From Gammaproteobacteria bacterium (lineage in GTDB: Bacteria; Pseudomonadota; Gammaproteobacteria; HK1): DNA of 64,000 nucleotides. The notes beneath the pieces are model-generated. The model searched no databases. It saw nothing but the letters and a program-made list of their open reading frames with translations, and was not told the DNA's origin. Shown here in pieces: positions 26,814 through 34,464 of the stretch. A program made the position numbers and the translations under genes. Position 1 is the stretch's first letter; each line of letters starts with the position of its first letter. Location: positions 54,133 to 118,132 of the forward strand of contig JAJFJT010000027.1 of assembly GCA_021773795.1 (NCBI GenBank), written 5' to 3'.

Positions 26814-27368
26814 TCAACTCGCTTTTTTCCACACTTGTGGCTGGAATGCCGTGTCCAGCGGTGTATCCGTGATGTGATTGGTATAATTCGACAGGGTCTT
26901 CATCCCAACACCAACGAGCACGTCGAGAACCTGGGCGCGCGTATAACCCACATCAAGAAAGGCCTTGACCTCCGTTTCTGTCGCATAGCCACGACTCTTC
27001 ACCACTGCGCGCACAAATTGTCGCAATGCTTCAAGCCGCGGATCTGATAACGGATAGCCATCTCGCAATGCAACAATGATGGGGTCGGGAATCTTCAGCA
27101 TTTTTGCTATCGAGCTGTGTGCTGCCACACAGTAGTCACAGCTGTTTTCGTGACTGACTTCCAGTAATAGTAGTTGCTTTTCGGTGTCAGAAAAGGAGGT
27201 CTCCTCAAAGATCTTTCCAATGGTTGCATAAGCTTTCAGCAACGCTGGTGATGCAGCCATGACCGCCATCAGGTTAGGTATAAACCCATACTTCTCCTTG
27301 ACCTGTTTCAAGGTTTCTTGAGCCTGTTCCGGTGCAGAATTTTCGTCATGTAACAGATAGTTACTCAT
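26814..27368 (-). CDS. AhpD-like carboxymuconolactone decarboxylase family protein
   Basis: A 184-residue all-helical protein. The redox motif is HENSCDYCVAAHSSIAKML, with CxxC and the histidine three residues on, as in AhpD-type peroxidase-related proteins. The N-terminal LKQVKEKYGFIPNLMAVMAA is common in the peroxidase-related subgroup. It likely detoxifies peroxides with thiol electrons. The promoter region holds a good sigma-54 consensus 58 bases upstream and a palindrome resembling the site near the sigma-54 activator gene at 29856. Confidence 0.88.
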   Translation of the reverse strand: MSNYLLHDENSAPEQAQETLKQVKEKYGFIPNLMAVMAASPALLKAYATIGKIFEETSFSDTEKQLLLLEVSHENSCDYCVAAHSSIAKMLKIPDPIIVALRDGYPLSDPRLEALRQFVRAVVKSRGYATETEVKAFLDVGYTRAQVLDVLVGVGMKTLSNYTNHITDTPLDTAFQPQVWKKAS

Positions 27369-27425
27369 AGTCTGATCTCCTCAGTTTATTTATGTCTATA
27401 GGATCGAAGTATTCTGTCTCTTCAT

Positions 27426-27444
27426 ATTGCATCTCCTGTGCCAA
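27426..27444 (-). promoter_or_regulatory. Sigma-54 (RpoN) promoter
   Basis: On the minus strand the sequence TTGGCACAGGAGATGCAAT has the invariant GG and GC separated by exactly ten bases, matching the -24/-12 sigma-54 consensus. It lies about 60 bases before the AhpD-like start codon. A sigma-54 activator gene is 2.4 kb away. Confidence 0.75.
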
Positions 27445-27549
27445 CTTCCGAGGAAGTTATAAGTAACTGTTTTATAAGGACACCTTTCAATCTAATAGGA
27501 TTCTCACAATAACGATAATTCATGAATAACGAATATCCGTAATGGAGAT

Positions 27550-27566
27550 AGCGAGATCTCGTTAAT
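27550..27566. promoter_or_regulatory. Putative enhancer site for the sigma-54 activator
   Basis: AGCGAGATCTCGTTAAT contains the perfect palindrome CGAGATCTCG. It is about 110 bases upstream of the sigma-54 promoter, the normal enhancer distance, and shares the half-site ATCTCGTT with the palindrome cluster at 29749-29778. Confidence 0.5.
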
Positions 27567-27752
27567 TCTGTGGCCAGGTTGTTTCGGGTTCAGGGAAGTA
27601 CGTTCGGAAAAGGAACTGATACGGGTCAGCTAGCTACTAAGCCAGCGAGCCAGGGGCCGTGATATTTAGCACTCACGGGCTGTCGACGAGGATCAATCTC
27701 ATTACTGAATACCAGCGCAGCGGTATCCTGACCTGACACACGCGACCGCTAA

Positions 27753-28032
27753 CTATTCTCCGGCCAGTGATTTTATTTCGTCTATCGTGTAGTGATGTGT
27801 TGCGGACAATTCCAGTCGTATGCCTGAACGGTAAATAGCGCCAACCACTCACCGTGTGCATCACAACTCCGACATCACCCGTTGCTCTGCGAGCTTCGCA
27901 TCCTGCTTCTCGTCGACTATCGGCCCAGATCTTGAGCCGTTGCTGCGAGGGATAGTCCATGAGCATGAGAGCCACCTTGTGACTCGCCTGCAAGTTATTG
28001 GTGCTGATATATAGACCATTCCCCCGGACCAT
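27753..28032 (-). pseudogene. Decayed PPOX-family flavoprotein gene
   Basis: Pieces of a pyridoxamine-phosphate-oxidase-like protein occur in different frames. The first is GNGLYISTNNLQASHKVALM continuing LMDYPSQQRLKIWADSRRE; after frame changes come DAKLAEQRVMSEL, then FTVQAYDWNCPQHITTR, which is the family's conserved C-terminal motif, and finally YTIDEIKSLAGE with TAG at 27753. At least two frameshifts and loss of the N-terminal half make it a clear relic. It follows the membrane-protein gene at 28051 and was probably the last gene of that operon. Confidence 0.75.
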
Positions 28033-28050
28033 CCGGATCGATGACTAATG

Positions 28051-28530
28051 CTAGCGCTGCTGATGTATGGGCCTGAGCAGTCGCAAAAAGCTCATGAAGT
28101 GTGTCACCAGCAATAATGGCACCAGAAAAGTTGGTATATACCAGGCTGCACCGAAGGCAGATGCAACATCCGTGTGACGTAACGCGTTGAACAGGTCCAT
28201 CGTACCAACAATGTTAAATATCCAGACCAGTGCCAACGCAGCTGCCCAGCCACCCCGTAACGCGGCCATTGCCAGCAACGCAAGCAGCCCAGCCGCCAAA
28301 TCACCGTAGGCCGCTGCTATGGAAAAATATTCCGGCAACGGCTGAGCAACCACACCGGGCACCAGGAACACCATGCCAATGTGACGAAATGCATGCGGCA
28401 GCGCCAGCCAGAAAAGCGCCTGATGCAATGATTGGCGGTCCAGCCACGGAGACAGGATCCACGTTGCCAACAAACCGGTAACCAACAGGCTAATCGAAAA
28501 CTGAAGTCCAAAAATCTGTAGCGTGTCCAT
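28051..28530 (-). CDS. Hypothetical four-helix membrane protein
   Basis: A 159-residue hydrophobic protein with four or five predicted helices: residues about 5-27 (IFGLQFSISLLVTGLLATWI), 35-57, 68-88, 91-110 and 126-147. FWLALPHAFRHIGMVFLVPG is a conserved-looking segment with polar residues in a helix. I cannot name the family. The start is ATG 28530 with GAGGAAAAC before it; GTG 28542 is an alternative. It lies 80 bases downstream of the hydrolase in the same operon. Confidence 0.65.
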   Translation of the reverse strand: MDTLQIFGLQFSISLLVTGLLATWILSPWLDRQSLHQALFWLALPHAFRHIGMVFLVPGVVAQPLPEYFSIAAAYGDLAAGLLALLAMAALRGGWAAALALVWIFNIVGTMDLFNALRHTDVASAFGAAWYIPTFLVPLLLVTHFMSFLRLLRPIHQQR

Positions 28531-28610
28531 AGTTTTCCTCACCAGAAATAAATTGAAGCAATCAACTCAGATAAAGGACACCTGCAAGCAACCGCAAGTG
28601 TCTTACCTCA

Positions 28611-29616
28611 TCATCTGCCTTGGTCACCTTCACTAACGACAACCTGCTTGCTTAGGAATCGGCGTATGGCATTGGCGATCACCTGTCCATCCTCCTCCAG
28701 GGCAAAGTGCCCCGTATCGAGCAAGTGGAACTCAATATTTTTAAGGTCCCGTTTGTAGGGAAATGCACCTTCAGCCGGAAAGATGTAGTCATTCTTGCCC
28801 CAAACGATCAGAGTCGGGGGTTGGTAGTCGCGCAAGTAAGCCTGCCATGCCGAATAATGCGGAATGTTATTCTGGTAGTCGTAGAACAAGGCGAGCTGTA
28901 TCTCGGGATTACCTTCCCTTGTTAGATGGCGCAGGTCGACGTTCCAATTATCCGGACTAATGGTCTCTGCATTCCTGGTACCGTGGGTGTATTGCCACTT
29001 CACACCATCCGGTGCGATGAATCTGGCCAGAGATGCAGCATTTTCCGGGGTCCGATCATTCCAGTATTCTCGGATGGGATCCCAAAACTCACGCAAGCCC
29101 TCAACGTAAGCGTTTCCATTTTGTACCACCAGAGAATCAATCCGTTCCGGATGCCTCACCGCCAGACGAAAACCTATGGGCGCACCATAGTCCATCAAGT
29201 ACAAGCTGTAGTGTTTTAGCCCCAATGCATCAATAAATTTCTGTGTTATTTCAGCCAACTTATCGAAAGTGTAATCGAACTTATCGATACTCGGCTGGCT
29301 ACTGTTTCCGAAACCAGGATAGTCCAATGCAACCACGTGAAAGCGATCCGCCAGTGCCGGAATCAGGTTACGAAACATGTGGGATGAGGTCGGAAACCCG
29401 TGCAATAACAGTATCGTTGGAGCATTTACCGGGCCGGCCTCTCGATAAAAAAATCTCCAGACCATCAATATTGACCGTTTTATGAAGAGTCTGTGTGGTG
29501 TGAGCCTCGAGATTCCGGGTTAACGGCACAATCGTTTGACTTTCCGCATGAACAGCCGCCGCGCTAATCAGAGCCACAGCCAGCAGCCCACTGGAAAATA
29601 GTTTGCATGTCTTCAT
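28611..29616 (-). pseudogene. Secreted alpha/beta hydrolase (dehalogenase-like), frameshifted
   Basis: From ATG 29616 (TAGGAG site) the frame gives a signal peptide LLAVALISAAAVHAESQT and then [10 protein letters not shown], after which it runs out of phase. The rest, [19 protein letters not shown] through [14 protein letters not shown], is in the next frame and ends at 28611. The break coincides with seven T on the coding strand (A7 at 29447-29453 on the plus strand); removing one T restores GLEIFYREAG. The nucleophile is Asp in [11 protein letters not shown], as in haloalkane dehalogenases and epoxide hydrolases. It may be a sequencing error, a phase-variable tract or a real mutation. Codons downstream are otherwise intact. 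Confidence 0.75.
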
Positions 29617-29665
29617 TATCGTTTCTCCTATTGAATGGGTACGCCTCACTTTCCCTCCTACCCTT

Positions 29666-29683
29666 TCACTAAGCGTGCCAATA
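29666..29683 (-). promoter_or_regulatory. Candidate sigma-54 promoter of the hydrolase operon
   Basis: On the minus strand TATTGGCACGCTTAGTGA has a perfect -24 element (TTGGCACG), but GA rather than GC at the -12 position. It is 50 bases before the hydrolase start. Possibly weak or degenerate. Confidence 0.4.
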
Positions 29684-29748
29684 CAGACATATGATATAAC
29701 TACTTGTATTTTAATATGTTTCATTTTATCTCTAGCATGAAACCTATT

Positions 29749-29778
29749 ACGATTAATCGTTACTAACGATATCTCGTT
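29749..29778. promoter_or_regulatory. Overlapping palindromes, probable activator-binding region
   Basis: Three overlapping inverted repeats: ACGATTAATCGT (29749-29760), ATCGTTACTAACGAT (29756-29770, perfect) and AACGATATCTCGTT (29765-29778). They lie in the divergent region about 80 bases upstream of the sigma-54-like promoter and 78 bases before the activator start. The last is similar to the site at 27550-27566. Confidence 0.55.
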
Positions 29779-29855
29779 GTTCTATTCACGAGATTAAACT
29801 ATGCTCCACCGAGCGAAATCAGGGTGTAAGCGAGTGACCAGGAGGCATCCGAAAC

Positions 29856-31742
29856 ATGGCAACAGAAGAGCAGTCGACGCAAACGCAGAGCGAGCTGGAA
29901 CGAATCAGGCAGCAACACGATCTAATCCTTGATGCGGCCGGTGAAGGCATCTATGGCCTCGATTGTGAGGGGAAAACCACCTTCCTCAATCCTGCCGCTG
30001 AACGCATGTTGGGCTGGCACGCAAGCGCACTGATTGGTCAACCCATGCATCCGGTACTTCGCCGCACCAAGGCTGACGGCTCACGATTTCACAGCAAGGA
30101 ATGTCCTATCTACGCCGCCTTCAAAGATGGCGCTGTGCGACACGTAGAGGACGAGGTTTTTTGGCGTAAGGATGGGAGCAGCTTCCCCGTCGAATACACA
30201 AGCACCCCAATATACAAAAATAGCAAACTTGCGGGCGCGGTCGTGGTGTTTAAAGACATCACAGAACGAAAACAATCACTGGCTGAATTCGAGCAATTGA
30301 TGCGACAGAATGAACGCATACTATCTGCTGCCGGCGAGGGTATTTATGGTATCGACATTAACGGGCTTGCTACTTTTGTAAACCCATCATCCGTGGAAAT
30401 GACGGGATGGACTCCCAAAGACATCATCGGGCAACCGGTCCACGATCTGCACCATCACACGCGGACTGATGGAAGCCCCTACCCCCGTGAAGAATGTCCA
30501 ATCTACGCAGCCATTCAAGATGGCAGGATTCATCACTGTGAAGACGAGCTATTCTGGCGTAAGGATGGAAGCAGTTTTCCGGTCGAATATACCAGCACCC
30601 CTATTATCGAAAATGGTGAACTAGCCGGCGCAGTAGTGGTGTTCAAGGACATCACAGAACGAAAACAGACTGAGCATAAATTGCGCCAGGCGTATGCTGA
30701 GATCGAGCAGATGAAAGAGCGCCTTGAGGCCGAAAATGTTTATTTGCAAGAAGAAATCAAGGTTGAACGGAACTTCGCGGGTATAGTTGGACAGAGCCAT
30801 GCTATCAAGCAGGTATTGCACCAAGTCGAGCTGGTCGCTCCCACAAATGCCAGTGTATTAATTAGCGGCGAATCGGGTACCGGCAAGGAATTGATCGCCT
30901 GTGCCATTCATGAGCAGAGCAATAGGCATGAACATCCATTAATCCGGGTAAATTGTGCGGCGATACCCCGTGAGCTGTTTGAGAGCGAATTTTTTGGGCA
31001 CGTCAGAGGAGCCTTTACCGGCGCGCTCAGAAACCGTATTGGCCGCTTCGAACTCGCCGATGGGGGCACCATCTTTCTGGATGAGGTTGGCGAAATACCC
31101 ATGGAACTTCAAAGCAAGCTGCTGCGCGTCTTGCAGGAAGGACAATTCGAACGGGTGGGCGAGGAAAGAACCCGTACGGTTGATGTACGCATTATTGCAG
31201 CGTCTAACCGTGATCTGAAGGATGATATCAAGGCCAGACGCTTCCGGGAGGACCTGTTCTTCCGGCTTAATGTGTTTCCCGTTGAAGCGGTACCATTGAG
31301 GGGCCGCATTGATGACATACCTCTGCTCGCGACACACTTCACCACGCTGATCTGCCACCGTCTTAACCGTCCACAACCAAAGCTCACACACGCAAACCTG
31401 AAGCAACTACAGGCTTACCACTGGCCCGGCAATATACGGGAGCTACAAAATGTAATTGAGCGGGCAATCATCGTAAGCAAAGGTAATCGTTTACAATTCC
31501 GATTAGAGAGTGAAGGCTCCAAGTCAGACCGTATTTACACTGATCCCGCGGGAGAAATAGTGGGAAGCCTTCCCCTGACCGAGGCAGAGCGACTGGCCCG
31601 TGACCGCGCCAACATTCTCATGGCCTTACGACTTACCAACGGTAAAGTATCGGGCGAGGATGGAGCCGCTAAATTGCTCGGCATCAAACCTACTACATTG
31701 GCATCACGGATGAAGGCCCTGGACGTGGAAAAACCAAAATAG
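29856..31742 (+). CDS. Sigma-54-dependent activator with two PAS domains
   Basis: A 628-residue enhancer-binding protein. Two PAS/PAC units occupy residues about 15-135 and 145-265 and are nearly the same: LDAAGEGIYGLDCEGKTTFL versus LSAAGEGIYGIDINGLATFV, both ending VFKDITERKQ. A coiled linker (residues 270-300) leads to the AAA+ domain with Walker A GESGTGKE, the sigma-54 contact loop GAFTGA, and Walker B GGTIFLDEVGEIP. A Fis-type helix-turn-helix closes the protein. An AGGAGG site precedes ATG 29856. PAS sensing suggests a small-molecule, redox or haem signal. Targets are probably the two leftward operons with sigma-54-type promoters. Confidence 0.93.
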   Translation: MATEEQSTQTQSELERIRQQHDLILDAAGEGIYGLDCEGKTTFLNPAAERMLGWHASALIGQPMHPVLRRTKADGSRFHSKECPIYAAFKDGAVRHVEDEVFWRKDGSSFPVEYTSTPIYKNSKLAGAVVVFKDITERKQSLAEFEQLMRQNERILSAAGEGIYGIDINGLATFVNPSSVEMTGWTPKDIIGQPVHDLHHHTRTDGSPYPREECPIYAAIQDGRIHHCEDELFWRKDGSSFPVEYTSTPIIENGELAGAVVVFKDITERKQTEHKLRQAYAEIEQMKERLEAENVYLQEEIKVERNFAGIVGQSHAIKQVLHQVELVAPTNASVLISGESGTGKELIACAIHEQSNRHEHPLIRVNCAAIPRELFESEFFGHVRGAFTGALRNRIGRFELADGGTIFLDEVGEIPMELQSKLLRVLQEGQFERVGEERTRTVDVRIIAASNRDLKDDIKARRFREDLFFRLNVFPVEAVPLRGRIDDIPLLATHFTTLICHRLNRPQPKLTHANLKQLQAYHWPGNIRELQNVIERAIIVSKGNRLQFRLESEGSKSDRIYTDPAGEIVGSLPLTEAERLARDRANILMALRLTNGKVSGEDGAAKLLGIKPTTLASRMKALDVEKPK

Positions 31743-31772
31743 CGAACAGGCAATCAGGATCACCTCACTTCC

Positions 31773-31798
31773 GCCCAGGTTTGCGCCTGGCATTTTTT
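31773..31798 (+). terminator. Rho-independent terminator after the sigma-54 activator
   Basis: CCAGG-TTTGCG-CCTGG hairpin followed by six T, about 35 bases after the stop codon. The stem is short but the T-run is good. Confidence 0.6.
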
Positions 31799-31837
31799 CT
31801 TGACAGGCCCCTGCGCTGCAAGCGAGACTCCGCCGCC

Positions 31838-31939
31838 ATGAACACCTTATTTCAGCGCCACATGAAAAACCCTGTACGCCTGCCTCTGGTATGGCGCGCA
31901 GGTGCCTGTACGTGTGGTCACTGGAGATTGATGTTGTAA
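31838..31939 (+). CDS. Possible 33-residue leader peptide
   Basis: A short open frame MNTLFQRHMKNPVRLPLVWR followed by a Cys/Trp/His-containing tail ends 26 bases before a strong terminator hairpin that precedes the EamA transporter gene. The arrangement small ORF, hairpin with T-run, transporter resembles transcription attenuation. There is no clear ribosome site before ATG 31838, and the second ATG at 31862 could be used instead. Coding status is uncertain; it could also be part of an untranslated regulatory RNA. Confidence 0.3.
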   Translation: MNTLFQRHMKNPVRLPLVWRAGACTCGHWRLML

Positions 31940-31965
31940 TTTAATCCAGCTTCAACTTTTCCAAG

Positions 31966-31999
31966 AAGGCCGCACGGCATTTGCCCTGCGGCCTTTTTT
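31966..31999 (+). terminator. Strong hairpin terminator/attenuator before the EamA gene
   Basis: AAGGCCGCA pairs with TGCGGCCTT around an inner GGC-ATTT-GCC stem, followed by TTTTTTC. It lies 39 bases before the EamA start codon and so would interrupt transcription entering that gene, or act as a conditional attenuator. Confidence 0.75.
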
Positions 32000-32037
32000 C
32001 GTTTTGGAGTTTTGTAAATAATACAGAGGGAATCATC

Positions 32038-32895
32038 GTGTCTATCCCCACAGCCTATATCGGGGTCATCATTATCTGGTCCACCACACCACTCGCCATT
32101 AAATGGAGTGCTGATGAGGTGGGTTTTCTATTCGGATTGACCGGGCGCATGGTGCTTGGTGTCAGTGCTTGCCTGTTGCTTTTGGTACTGTTTCGCATCC
32201 AACTACCATGGCATCAGCAAGCCCGCCGTACCTATCTGGCCGCAGGCCTCGGATTATTTTTGGCTATGCTCTCGGTGTACTGGTCTTCACAATTCATCCC
32301 ATCCGGCTGGATCTCGGTAATTTTCGGATTGTCACCGATATTGACAGGGATAATGGCTACCTTCTGGCTCACGGAACAAGCGCTTACACCAGGTCGGCTG
32401 GCAGGCATGCTGCTAGGCCTCGGTGGACTGGCGCTCATCTTTAACAGTAGTCAGATCTTGGGGCCAGATGCCGCTCTCGGCATTGCGGGCGTATTGCTAT
32501 CCACTACGGTGCATTCCGCAAGCACCGTGGTAGTGAAGCGGATTGACGCCCAATTGCCCGGCCTGGTGGTAACCACCGGCGCATTGATGGTGGCAGTACC
32601 GCTCTTTCTCAGCCTGTTTTTGCTGATGGGAGAACCTATCCCGACCGTCATTCCTCAACGTACGTTGGCATCAATTCTCTATCTGGGAATAGTCGGCTCA
32701 GTGCTGGGATTTGCCCTCTATTTTTACGTGTTGCGCCATGTTGAGGCTACACGGGTAGCGTTGATTGCCTTGCTAACGCCGGTGGTCGCCCTCCTGCTCG
32801 GGAATGTACTTAACGGGGAGTTGCTAACGTCGGAGATCTTGAGTGGCACAGCCATGATTCTGTTGGGGCTGGTGCTATTTGAGTATGGGCAATGA
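32038..32895 (+). CDS. EamA/DMT-family transporter
   Basis: A 285-residue inner-membrane protein with ten helices in two EamA repeats (residues about 1-135 and 145-285). Recognisable are the first-helix IIIWSTTPLAIKWSADEVGF and the second-repeat GIVGSVLGFALYFYVLRHVEA, both typical of drug/metabolite exporters. GTG 32038 is chosen with AGAGGG upstream; starting earlier at 31981 would put the N-terminus inside the terminator. Its substrate is unknown. Its leader contains a terminator hairpin and possible small ORF, suggesting attenuation control. Confidence 0.88.
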   Translation: MSIPTAYIGVIIIWSTTPLAIKWSADEVGFLFGLTGRMVLGVSACLLLLVLFRIQLPWHQQARRTYLAAGLGLFLAMLSVYWSSQFIPSGWISVIFGLSPILTGIMATFWLTEQALTPGRLAGMLLGLGGLALIFNSSQILGPDAALGIAGVLLSTTVHSASTVVVKRIDAQLPGLVVTTGALMVAVPLFLSLFLLMGEPIPTVIPQRTLASILYLGIVGSVLGFALYFYVLRHVEATRVALIALLTPVVALLLGNVLNGELLTSEILSGTAMILLGLVLFEYGQ

Positions 32896-32937
32896 AGAGC
32901 GCCAAGGGCGGCGTCCCGGATGGCATTTGAGATGACG

Positions 32938-32977
32938 AAAAAAACCCGTCTCGCTGCCTTGAGCAACGAGACGGGTT
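32938..32977 (-). terminator. Terminator between EamA and peroxiredoxin genes
   Basis: AACCCGTCTCG pairs with CGAGACGGGTT. On the minus strand the stem is followed by a run of seven T, so it terminates the peroxiredoxin transcript; the strong stem may also serve the EamA transcript. Confidence 0.85.
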
Positions 32978-33003
32978 ATTCGCCTTAGGCTTTAGGGTGC
33001 CCT

Positions 33004-33612
33004 TTACAGCTCTTTGGCGTGATCTTCCAGGTAACTGGCTACGCCGTTCGGATTGGCCTGCATGCCGGCCTTACCCTCGGTCCAGCCTGCCGGACAGACT
33101 TCACCATGCTCTTCGTGGAACTGCAGAGCATCAACCATGCGCAGCAGCTCGTCCATGTCACGGCCCAGAGGCAAGTCATTGACCACTTGATGGCGAACCA
33201 CACCATCGAGATCGATGAGGAAAGTACCCCGCAAGGCAATGCCGGCACCTTCCAGCTCGACACCATAGGACTGGCAGATAGCGTGGCTGGTATCAGCGAC
33301 CAGGGTGTAGCCCAAAGGACCGATGCCGCCATCTTTCTCCGCGGTGTTGCGCCAGGCATTGTGGGTGAACTGGGAGTCTACGGATACTGCAAAGACCTCC
33401 ACATTGCGCTTTTTGAAGGCCTCCACACGATGGTTCAGTGCGATGAGCTCGGAGGGGCAGACGAAGGTGAAGTCCAGTGGATAGAAGACCAGCACCGCGT
33501 ATTTGCCCTTACGCGCTTCTGAAAACTGTAGTGCATCCACGATTTCGCCGCTGCCAAGTACTGCCGCTGCAGTGAAATCCGGGGCCTGTTTGGTAACTAA
33601 TGTTGTGCTCAT
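33004..33612 (-). CDS. 2-Cys peroxiredoxin
   Basis: A 202-residue AhpC/Prx1-type peroxidase. The peroxidatic cysteine is in FYPLDFTFVCPSELIAL, the resolving one in HGEVCPAGWTEG, and GGIGPLGYTLVAD is the GGLG-type motif of sensitive 2-Cys enzymes. It reduces H2O2 and organic peroxides with thioredoxin electrons in the cytoplasm. ATG 33612 has an AGGAG site; an in-frame codon at 33639 precedes it. Single gene with its own terminator. Confidence 0.95.
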   Translation of the reverse strand: MSTTLVTKQAPDFTAAAVLGSGEIVDALQFSEARKGKYAVLVFYPLDFTFVCPSELIALNHRVEAFKKRNVEVFAVSVDSQFTHNAWRNTAEKDGGIGPLGYTLVADTSHAICQSYGVELEGAGIALRGTFLIDLDGVVRHQVVNDLPLGRDMDELLRMVDALQFHEEHGEVCPAGWTEGKAGMQANPNGVASYLEDHAKEL

Positions 33613-33829
33613 TTGCTGCTCCTGTAGTTCAACTTTCATCTAATGATTTGGAAAAAACCGGGATTTCTTAGTGAAAAATCCGGGTGCTTCAGCGCTGCCA
33701 ACTGCCGGGGCGCGCATCCCGATCCGGTGCATTGTAACAGCAGGACAGGGCCTGTTGTGAGGGTGAGCGCAATAAGATTCATTCTCATTTGTCACGCCCG
33801 TTGAATAATCCGGCACAGCCTCACCATAA

Positions 33830-34333
33830 TTACAGGCTCTTAACAATCCTCATGCACACCTCCTCCTGATTCAGATCCCGGCAGTCAATACTGATTTCGG
33901 CATAGCGCTCATAAAGCACTCGCCGCTCGGCATACAGATCGGCGAGGCTCTGGTCGGCACGTTTGGCCAGGCCGCGAGTGGCGAAATCGTGGATACGGGT
34001 TTTCAGTGAGGCAAGGGGCAGATCCAGAAAAATGATGATCCCCTCATCTCTGAGCCGGCGCATGGCCTTATCGCTGTAGACCGCGCTGCCGCCGGTGGCA
34101 ATGACGTGCCGCCTTAGCCGCAAACCAAGCAATACGGCCTCCTCGATTGCCCGCAGGGTGATGTGGCCATCGGTGTCGACGATATCCTGCAGCGCGCGAC
34201 CCTGGGTGGTTTGAATAAGCACATCGGTATCGACGAAATTCAGGGAAAGCCGTTTCGCCAGGATGATACCCACGGTGCTCTTGCCCGCCCCCGGCATGCC
34301 AATGAGTACGATATTGCTGCGTTTTACGGTCAT
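33830..34333 (-). CDS. Shikimate kinase-like protein
   Basis: A 167-residue P-loop kinase. Walker A is LIGMPGAGKSTVG, followed by LNFVDTDVLIQ (the shikimate-binding aspartate), TLRAIEEAVL in place of the usual FR-xxE motif, and GGSAVY where true AroK has GGGA/GGGI. The lid arginine region is GLAKRADQSLADLYAERR. The fold is clear, but altered substrate residues suggest a paralogue that may act on another substrate. It is monocistronic rather than in an aroKB operon. ATG 34333 follows GGGG; GTG-type upstream starts are less likely. Confidence 0.78.
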   Translation of the reverse strand: MTVKRSNIVLIGMPGAGKSTVGIILAKRLSLNFVDTDVLIQTTQGRALQDIVDTDGHITLRAIEEAVLLGLRLRRHVIATGGSAVYSDKAMRRLRDEGIIIFLDLPLASLKTRIHDFATRGLAKRADQSLADLYAERRVLYERYAEISIDCRDLNQEEVCMRIVKSL

Positions 34334-34431
34334 CACAGCCCCATCCAAGTCAGCTCAAAGAAACATTAATTATACCCTCCGACAGGTGTGCAAGTGTTTC
34401 AATTACATACTCTCAGCAAGGTTCTTCTTGC

Positions 34432-34455
34432 ATATTCTAATAATCTAGAGAATAT
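34432..34455. promoter_or_regulatory. Operator candidate of the ArsR-rhodanese regulator
   Basis: ATATTC and GAATAT are inverted around twelve bases in an AT-rich stretch, ten bases before the regulator start. ArsR-family repressors typically bind such AT-rich dyads overlapping their own promoter. Confidence 0.45.
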
Positions 34456-34464
34456 TAGCGCTCC

